Assembly (NCBI RefSeq): GCF_900005615.1
Contig: NZ_LN832559.1
Coordinates: 1-64,000 of the forward strand
DNA: 64,000 nucleotides
Source: Paracoccus aminovorans
GTDB lineage: Bacteria > Pseudomonadota > Alphaproteobacteria > Rhodobacterales > Rhodobacteraceae
Direction of reading: 5' to 3'
A model generated the notes under the pieces. It made no database searches, was not told where the DNA came from, and saw nothing but the letters and a program-made list of their open reading frames with translations. A program made the translations under genes and the position numbers. Positions within the stretch are counted from its first letter, which is position 1, and each line of letters starts with the position of its first letter. Positions 35,974 through 42,041 of the stretch are shown in pieces.

Positions 35974-36450
35974 TCACGCGGCAGCTCGACCCTCGACGGC
36001 TTCGGCGCCTGCCTCGTCGGCGGTGATCTCCTCGAGGCGCGCGCGGGTGTAGCCGTTCCTGGCTAGCCAGAGTTCGGCCGCCTCGTGGTTCTCCGCGAGG
36101 TGCAGCAATTCGACGTTCTCTCCGACATCCTGCACAACGCGGACTTGACCGATCTTCGGGCGTTCGATCACCCGGAAGCTCAGATCGCTGTCGATGCCGT
36201 AGCTGCGCATGACGGTGATAAGAATGATGCCGCCTTCGCCGAAATCGCCTTCATGCAGGGTGAAGGACGGCGTGGTCGTGTAGGTCGGGCGCTCGCGGCC
36301 CGGTTCCTTGCGCACGAGACGACCGGCCCCGTTGCGGGATTTCCACGCGGCGAGCTTCTTGGTGAAACGTGCGGGCGGCTTCGGCTGGCCGTCGCTGTAG
36401 GCCACGAGCGAGCCGAGCGGCACGATGTCGAAGATGAGGGAAGCGGACAT
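35974..36450 (-). CDS. Hypothetical island protein
   Basis: A 158-residue protein (MSASLIFDIVPLGSLVAYSD; PARFTKKLAAWKSRNGAGRL; LLHLAENHEAAELWLARNGY). It is probably conserved on related elements but I recognise no domain. The ATG at 36450 follows terminator-RBS junction copy 3. Confidence 0.7.
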   Translation of the reverse strand: MSASLIFDIVPLGSLVAYSDGQPKPPARFTKKLAAWKSRNGAGRLVRKEPGRERPTYTTTPSFTLHEGDFGEGGIILITVMRSYGIDSDLSFRVIERPKIGQVRVVQDVGENVELLHLAENHEAAELWLARNGYTRARLEEITADEAGAEAVEGRAAA

Positions 36451-36496
36451 GATCTTGCTCCTGAAACGAAAGCGGCCCGGCGAGATGCCGGGCCTT
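36451..36496 (-). terminator. Terminator-RBS junction module, copy 3
   Basis: GGCCCGGC (36474-36481) and GCCGGGCC (36487-36494) form the stem, then the transcript strand reads GCTTTCGTTTCAGGAG and the next start codon. This hairpin ends the parB transcript. Confidence 0.7.
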
Positions 36497-36548
36497 GAGA
36501 TGGAAGGGATGGAATGCGGGGCGACGGAGGCCGCCCCGCTGATTCGCG

Positions 36549-38699
36549 TCACTCGGCGGCGACGAGGGCCTCCGGATCGTCGGCGGCCTCGGCCGTGTCC
36601 TCATGGCCACCGGCGAGGAAGTCGGGCAGCGCCACGCTGTCCTCGTCCTGATCGGTCGCGCCATCCACGGCCTGCGCCTCGATGGCGGGGCGCAGCGGCT
36701 CCGGCAGCCAGCCGGTATCGGCCAGGAGCCGTTCGGCCTCCTTCGCCATGTCGCCCTTCTTGAGATGCGCGATGAGATCGGCCGCGCGATCGCCGGCACC
36801 CTCGCGCACCGCCTCGATGATGCGGGTCTTGGTCACGCGGCCCAGATAGTTCTCGACCGTTGGCCTCCAGCCCGCTTCGACGAGGTCGAGGCCGGTGGCC
36901 TGCGCCAGCCGTTCGGCCTCGGCCATGCGGCGGTCGAGACCGTGCTGCGAGATGCCATTCCCCGAATAGGGGTTGGGCCGCTCGTAGAGCGCGTTGACGC
37001 CGAAACTGACGCAATGCGCAAGCAGCGCCAGGCGGCTGGCATCGTCGAGACCGTCGATCCAGTCCCAGAGCCGGTCGTCATCACCGGAGGGAATGTCCCC
37101 CCGCCAGGCGTCCGCGCGCTCGTCGATCATCTTCGCGGCGGCGCTGTCAGCGAGCCCGGTCGCATCCGTGGGAAGATAGATGTGACGCACGGCGGCATAG
37201 AGGCTGGTTCCCGAGGTGGCGGTGCGCTCGAAAGTATCGAGAACCAGCTTGTGCAGCAGCGCCGTCATGGCGACGCGCGGATTCTCGGCAAGCGCATTGC
37301 GCAGCGCCAGCGTCCGCCAGGCGGTCAGGTCGGTCACGAGTCGCTCGGGCAACGGCTTGACGGCATCGTCCTCCTCTTCATCGGCGTCCGGGACGGGCTC
37401 GCCGCCGACGGTGATGACCGCGCGCTGCACGGCATCGGGATCGGACGGGTCCGCACCCTCGGTGGCATCCTCGCCATCGACGGTCTCGGGTTGTTCGTCC
37501 TCGGAGCGGACGTAGCCGTTGCTGACGATCAACTCGCCATCGCGGCCGATGCTGACGAAGACACCGGCACGAGCGATGTCCTCCGGCGCGAAGGTGACAG
37601 GCCGATTCTCGAAGGCTTCCAGCTCGGCTTCGATTTCCCCGAGCCGCTGATCGACCTCATCGGGCAGCTCGTCGGCTTCGGCATACTGCGCTTCGAGTTC
37701 GTCATACTCGTCGCGCAGCGCCTCTCGGGTGGCGCGTTCCTCGTCGGTCAGTTCCTGGGTCACGCCGACCAGCCTGCGCAACCCGTTGGTGTGGCCGTAG
37801 GGCAGCTCGACTGCCGCGTCGATCCACTTCCAGCCCTGACCGGCGATCTCGTCGGCGACGGTGCGCAGCTTCTCGTCGACCAGCCGGTCGAGAAGCGTGA
37901 CGTCCTGCAACCAGCCGCCGTTCTCCTCGGAGAAGAGGTCGCGCAGCACCGGGCCACCCGCCGCATCGTAAGCGTCAACGCCAATGAAGCGGGCGCGCTT
38001 GTCGGCGGCCGGAACCGTGGTCTCGGTCAGCATGTTGCGGATCTGCCAGGGTTCCTTCTGCCACGACGTGCTGATGCGCTCCCAGACCTGCTGCTGGCGC
38101 TCGTGGTCGGGGTTGACGGTGAAGGCTTCCAGCATCGCCAGCGTCATCTCGTTGCGCGCATAGGCGTCGTGCAGCGTCGGCGCGACGGTGGCGAGGCGAA
38201 GACGCTGCATGATGTAGCGCGGGGTGGTCCGCCATGCGTCGGCGATCTCCTCCTTCGACATGCCCATGTCGAACATCCGCTTGAACGCCTTGAACTGGTC
38301 GAGCGGATGCAGGGCGAGGCGCAGCAGGTTCTCGGCCAGCGAGTCGTCCACGGCCGAGGTCTTGGCGTCGGCCTTCTTGACGATGCAGGGCACGAGCCCT
38401 TCGGCCGGGAAGCGACCGGCCTCGACAAGGCGCGCGATGGACCTGTAGCGGCGGCCGCCGGCCGGGGTTTCGAACTCGCCGGTCTCATTGCCGTCCTCGT
38501 CGAGGATGGCGCGGACATTGAGACCCTGCACGAGATCCTCGCGCCGGTCGATGTCATGGGTAAGTTCGTCCAGACCCGCCTCGACATCGGTCTCGCGGAC
38601 ATTGCTGTCCGACAGCCTGATGCGGTTGAACGGAATGTCGCGCGCCCGCGAAAAGACGATCATCGGGGCGACGGGCTTCTTCCTGGCAGCTTTGGCCAT
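36549..38699 (-). CDS. parB: ParB/RepB/Spo0J-family partition-like protein
   Basis: A 716-residue protein. The N-terminal ParB nuclease-like domain has IPFNRIRLSDSNVRE, then PAGGRRYRSIARLVEAG, and SLAENLLRLALHPLDQFKAF, followed by a helix-turn-helix (SKEEIADAWRTTPRYIMQRL). The C-terminal half is long and acidic with a likely coiled coil (residues ~340-390) and is peculiar to the large ParB proteins of mobile elements. No parA accompanies it, so the role may be DNA binding or nuclease activity in the leading region rather than segregation. The ATG at 38699 lies behind repeated leader copy B; the open frame upstream crosses that leader. Confidence 0.88.
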   Translation of the reverse strand: MAKAARKKPVAPMIVFSRARDIPFNRIRLSDSNVRETDVEAGLDELTHDIDRREDLVQGLNVRAILDEDGNETGEFETPAGGRRYRSIARLVEAGRFPAEGLVPCIVKKADAKTSAVDDSLAENLLRLALHPLDQFKAFKRMFDMGMSKEEIADAWRTTPRYIMQRLRLATVAPTLHDAYARNEMTLAMLEAFTVNPDHERQQQVWERISTSWQKEPWQIRNMLTETTVPAADKRARFIGVDAYDAAGGPVLRDLFSEENGGWLQDVTLLDRLVDEKLRTVADEIAGQGWKWIDAAVELPYGHTNGLRRLVGVTQELTDEERATREALRDEYDELEAQYAEADELPDEVDQRLGEIEAELEAFENRPVTFAPEDIARAGVFVSIGRDGELIVSNGYVRSEDEQPETVDGEDATEGADPSDPDAVQRAVITVGGEPVPDADEEEDDAVKPLPERLVTDLTAWRTLALRNALAENPRVAMTALLHKLVLDTFERTATSGTSLYAAVRHIYLPTDATGLADSAAAKMIDERADAWRGDIPSGDDDRLWDWIDGLDDASRLALLAHCVSFGVNALYERPNPYSGNGISQHGLDRRMAEAERLAQATGLDLVEAGWRPTVENYLGRVTKTRIIEAVREGAGDRAADLIAHLKKGDMAKEAERLLADTGWLPEPLRPAIEAQAVDGATDQDEDSVALPDFLAGGHEDTAEAADDPEALVAAE

Positions 38700-38781
38700 G
38701 GTGGTTTCTCCGCGACGGGCGGCCAGGAGCCTCTCTCTCGACCTCCAACCCGTCACGAAGCGAAGCGCCGCCCTCTTCCTC
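38700..38781 (-). promoter_or_regulatory. Repeated island leader, copy B (before parB)
   Basis: Stem GACGGG (38714-38719) and CCCGTC (38749-38754). On the transcript strand the loop contains GGTCGAGAGAGAGG, and the CGTCGCGGAG sequence just before the start region is the same as in copies A and C. The distal box is TTCAGAGGAAGAGGGCGG. Confidence 0.65.
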
Positions 38782-38822
38782 TGAAGAGCGCGACGCCAGG
38801 CCACAAAGCCGACAGCCGGAAA

Positions 38823-39218
38823 TCAGGAATCCTGGCTTTCCGTATCTGCGGATGTGCAGGTGAATGCCGCACCGGCGCGGTAGAGGGCTCGCTCCGCCGC
38901 ACGGATGCTGCCGGCTTCCCGCGCAGCCTCCGCCCAGACCGAGATCGGGAAATCCCCGGTGAAGAGCAGATCCCGCTCGATCCCCATGCCGAAGGGCAAT
39001 CGGACCCTGCGCAGCTCTTCCAGGCTCCACGAGCCAAGTTCGGGGTAGCCGATATCGGCCAGGCCGAACATGATGTCGCCGCCCTGATCCAGCTCAGTGG
39101 CGAGCCAGACGCCCGCGCCGAAGGGGTTGAAGAATTTCACGACGGGGATGTGATCCACATCACGTTGGCGACCACTGGCCAGAAGCCGGTCGCGCTGTGT
39201 TCCGGTCAAAAGGATCAT
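38823..39218 (-). CDS. DUF2958 domain protein
   Basis: A 131-residue protein of the DUF2958 family: MILLTGTQRDRLLASGRQRD, HIPVVKFFNPFGAGVWLATE, FGLADIGYPELGSWSLEEL. This family accompanies ardC on many plasmids and ICEs; the function is unknown. Its ATG overlaps the ardC stop codon by 4 nt, so it is translated from the ardC message. Confidence 0.88.
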   Translation of the reverse strand: MILLTGTQRDRLLASGRQRDVDHIPVVKFFNPFGAGVWLATELDQGGDIMFGLADIGYPELGSWSLEELRRVRLPFGMGIERDLLFTGDFPISVWAEAAREAGSIRAAERALYRAGAAFTCTSADTESQDS

Positions 39219-40171
39219 GCCGCGACCCTCCCTTCGATTGCAGCCGGAACCGGCTCCCCGGCATCTTCGTCGGGCAGATGCGACAGCAGCCAGTCGGCCG
39301 CCTTGCTGGCCTGAGAAGCTGCGCGGACGATGGCGCGGTTGTCCTCGCGCAGCACCTCCAGCCAGGAGCCGATATAGTCGGCATGGCGCACGGTCGGCAC
39401 GATACCAAGCGAGGCGCAGCAGAATGCCGCGTTCGTCTCGGCGACCAGCTCCTCGAAGGCGTATTTCTTCGTGCCGAAACTGCCCGAGAAATCCCGCCCC
39501 AGGCGCGAGGCATGGCCGGTGGCGTGCCCCATCTCGTGCAGCGCCGTCCGGTGCCAGTTAATCGGCTCGAAATAGGCGGCCGGCGGCGGCACCTGCACAT
39601 AATCGAGTGCCGGCACATAGAAGGCGCGATCTCCGCCGATGCGGAAATCGATCCCGGTCGCGCGGATCAGTGCCTCGACCTTCGGCTCGATCATACCGGG
39701 CGGCGGTGGTGGCGCCTCCACGGCAATATCTTCTGGCAGGCCCTCGCATTGCGCGGTGTTGAAAACGGTGAAGCGCTTCAAGAACGGAATGCGTCCCGGT
39801 TCCTCACCGGTCTCGCGGGCTCGCCGCTTTTCGTCTTCCGGGGTGAAGCGGTCGGCATAGACCACGGTGGTGCCGCGTTCGCCCTTCATGACATTGCCGC
39901 CGAGGGCTGCCGCCTGGCGATAGGTGAGCCAATGCTGGGTCGGATAGCCGTGCTGGACCACGGCGCCCCAGAGGATCAGCACATTGATCCCGGAATATTG
40001 CCGCGAGGTCGCGGCGTTCTTCGGCATGGCAAGCGACGCCTTTGCCGCCGCTGTCCCCCAGGGCTGAACCCAAGGCAACCGCCCTTGCTCCAGCTCGGCG
40101 ATGATCTTGCCGGTGATGTCGTCGTAAAGATTGCTGCGCGCGCCATCGGCAGCGTGATCCTGTCTGGCCAT
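39215..40171 (-). CDS. ardC: ArdC antirestriction protein (ssDNA-binding metalloprotease-like)
   Basis: A 318-residue protein with the N-terminal ArdC ssDNA-binding domain (LYDDITGKIIAELEQGRLPW, SRQYSGINVLIL, YRQAAALGGNVMKGERGTTV) and a C-terminal zinc-peptidase-like domain with HEMGHATGH (~212) and EELVAETNAAFCC supplying the likely glutamate ligand. ArdC of plasmid RSA protects incoming single-stranded DNA. It is the first gene of the long minus-strand run that leads to ssb, and is preceded by leader copy C and a hairpin cluster. Confidence 0.92.
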   Translation of the reverse strand: MARQDHAADGARSNLYDDITGKIIAELEQGRLPWVQPWGTAAAKASLAMPKNAATSRQYSGINVLILWGAVVQHGYPTQHWLTYRQAAALGGNVMKGERGTTVVYADRFTPEDEKRRARETGEEPGRIPFLKRFTVFNTAQCEGLPEDIAVEAPPPPPGMIEPKVEALIRATGIDFRIGGDRAFYVPALDYVQVPPPAAYFEPINWHRTALHEMGHATGHASRLGRDFSGSFGTKKYAFEELVAETNAAFCCASLGIVPTVRHADYIGSWLEVLREDNRAIVRAASQASKAADWLLSHLPDEDAGEPVPAAIEGRVAA

Positions 40172-40257
40172 CGGGATGATCTCCGCGACGGGCGCCGGAG
40201 GCCACTCCTCCAGCCCTCAACCCGTCACGGAAAACCCGCCCGCACTCGAACTCTCAG
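40172..40257 (-). promoter_or_regulatory. Repeated island leader, copy C (before ardC)
   Basis: Stem GACGGG (40187-40192) and CCCGTC (40221-40226), 40 nt from outer end to outer end as in copies A and B. The transcript strand has GAGAGTTCGAGTGCGGGC as the distal box, nearly the same as copy A. Confidence 0.65.
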
Positions 40258-40265
40258 GGGGCGTT

Positions 40266-40360
40266 GCGGGGTCTCCCCGCTGAAGGGGGTGCGTCGGCAA
40301 CGCAGTGCCGACCAGGGGGAAAGCTTTCCCCCCGCCACCTGAGAAGGTCAGCGATGCTGA
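40266..40360. other. Cluster of four tandem hairpins upstream of ardC
   Basis: Within 95 nt lie GCGGGG-TCT-CCCCGC (40266-40280), GTCGGCA-6 nt-TGCCGAC (40293-40312), the perfect 18-bp palindrome GGGGGAAAGCTTTCCCCC (40315-40332) and TCAGC-GAT-GCTGA (40348-40360). No gene overlaps. It may be a single-strand promoter, a replication or transfer origin part, or a terminator. Confidence 0.5.
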
Positions 40361-40469
40361 ACCTTGTGGACATTCGCTGCGCCTGCATAGTGTGACCGGC
40401 CGAACAGAGCCTTGAGCGATTGAACGGGCGGAATCCGTCTGACGGCACCGCGGCATGGCGGTTGCGGCA

Positions 40470-40715
40470 AAACCAGGATGCCGGTCACTCATGCAAGTGG
40501 CAGCCAACCGATCTGCGGCATTGTTGCGGGAGAGCGCCACCAGAACATCCTCGCGCTTGAGTTGGTGGGCCACGATGAGCGCCAGACATTCTCTGCTGGC
40601 CTCGTCGATGATGGTCAAGATGCGAAATTTGCGGCCGTCATGTGTGCGTTCTTCGGCGAAGTGGAATGTCGATACATGCCTTGGATACTCGGGCCGCAGA
40701 AGCCGATTCGGATGG
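40470..40715 (-). pseudogene. IS3-family transposase (OrfB) remnant
   Basis: About 65 residues read like the catalytic core of an IS3-group OrfB: FHFAEERTHDGRKFRILTII, DEASRECLALIVAHQLKRED. The pieces before and after are missing or out of frame. It marks the left border of the AAA+/S8 protease cassette. Confidence 0.65.
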
Positions 40716-40832
40716 GGGCAAGACCGATTCCCATCGGGAAGTTGCCGATAATTTTGTGAATGATAGCTTGCAGGATCGCGAAAATGACGATACCAATCCG
40801 TCAGAAGCGATCTTTATGGTGGATTTGTCGAT

Positions 40833-42041
40833 ATGGAACACTTCGCGGTTGTCCAAAGTATCGTTCGGGCCAGTTTAGCCGGGGACCGGGAGGCTGTGGT
40901 CAAGCAGGTGCTGCGCCTTCGTGAACGCCTCGAGAAGGCCGGAGCGACGAAGGAAGCCGCTACGTTGGAGCGCTTGCGCGCGGCCGCGCGCGACACACAG
41001 GAACTAGCTCCGAGCCGCGTGGAGATGTCGCGCGGCCAGATCACCGGGGAAACCCTCGAACAGGGAGTCAATCCGCCGATCGATCGAGAGACCGGAGCCC
41101 GGTTGTGCACAATTGATTTTCCGGGACGGAACCGCCGGGCGCCCGTTTATGGGGCGGTAGTGTCAGAAACGGTCGAGGGGCTGCTGCAGGAATGGACCAG
41201 TGAGGCCGCGCTGCAAGAGGTGGGCGTGTCGCCCACGCGCTCTTTGTTGATTTACGGACCGCCTGGTTCGGGTAAGACCATTACCGCCGACTATATCGCT
41301 GCCCGGTTGGGATTGCCTTTGGTCGTGGCACGCATCGACGGCCTGATATCATCCTTTCTGGGCACGACCGCGCGCAATATTGCAAATCTGTTCGACTTCG
41401 CTAACCGATACGCCTGCGTTCTGCTGCTGGACGAGTTCGACGCGCTCGCAAAGCTCCGGGACGATCCGCAGGAGATCGGCGAGATCAAGCGCGTGGTCAA
41501 CACTTTGCTGCAGAATCTCGATCAGCGGCGCAACTTCGGAATCACGATCGCTATTACGAACCACGACAGGCTCCTCGACCCAGCCGTTTGGCGGCGCTTC
41601 GAAACGCATCTTCAGCTCGTCGAGCCGGACGAGTCCGCCCGCGAGAGCCTGATTGCGCGTTTCCTCCAACCGCTCGAAGCGCCTGTTTCTACCCTCAGGG
41701 TATTTTCATACTGTCTCGCGGGGCGCACGGGGGCCGATATCGAAAGGGTGTGCACGGCCGTGAAACGGACGCTGGCGCTCAGCGGCGAATCTCATGACGG
41801 GCCAGGATTGTTCCATGCCTTGAGTTCTGTACTAGCCCGTGCGCCGCAGCACGACCATGTGGCGGCCCGCATCCTCGCCGTCGATCAAGAAGCGTTTGTC
41901 AGCCTGATCGCGAATGATAGTACGCTTTCGCTCAAGCAAACCGAGATAGGTGAGGCGACGGGGTACGGTCAGTCGCGGGTGAGCGATCTCAAGAAGGCGA
42001 AGCGCCATCTGCCACTGCTGGAGGCGTCGCATGCCCAATAA
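40833..42041 (+). CDS. AAA+ ATPase of an ATPase/subtilase pair
   Basis: A 402-residue protein. Residues 1-65 are helical and charged (a likely coiled coil). The AAA+ core has Walker A GPPGSGKT with Lys148, a pore-loop-like segment (LISSFLGTTARNI), Walker B LLLDEFDA with Asp200-Glu201, sensor 1 ITIAITNH and WRRFETHLQL with the arginine finger. The C-terminal ~60 residues (TLSLKQTEIGEATGYGQSRV then SDLKKAKRHL) look like a helix-turn-helix. It resembles the classic AAA proteins of COG0464. The gene overlaps the S8 protease by 11 nt, so the two products are made in step and probably act together. Plus strand, against the surrounding island genes; local GC looks lower than that of neighbours. Confidence 0.85.
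   Translation: MEHFAVVQSIVRASLAGDREAVVKQVLRLRERLEKAGATKEAATLERLRAAARDTQELAPSRVEMSRGQITGETLEQGVNPPIDRETGARLCTIDFPGRNRRAPVYGAVVSETVEGLLQEWTSEAALQEVGVSPTRSLLIYGPPGSGKTITADYIAARLGLPLVVARIDGLISSFLGTTARNIANLFDFANRYACVLLLDEFDALAKLRDDPQEIGEIKRVVNTLLQNLDQRRNFGITIAITNHDRLLDPAVWRRFETHLQLVEPDESARESLIARFLQPLEAPVSTLRVFSYCLAGRTGADIERVCTAVKRTLALSGESHDGPGLFHALSSVLARAPQHDHVAARILAVDQEAFVSLIANDSTLSLKQTEIGEATGYGQSRVSDLKKAKRHLPLLEASHAQ

Noticed and set aside
36603..39314. A 903-codon open frame on the plus strand opposite parB
   Set aside because: It is an antisense shadow of parB caused by high GC at third codon positions; it has no recognisable domain and would cross the repeated leader.
40642..40878. A 78-codon plus-strand frame just before the AAA+ gene, considered as a third cassette member
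   Set aside because: It is largely the reverse of the IS3 scar, has no motif and overlaps the AAA+ start out of frame.
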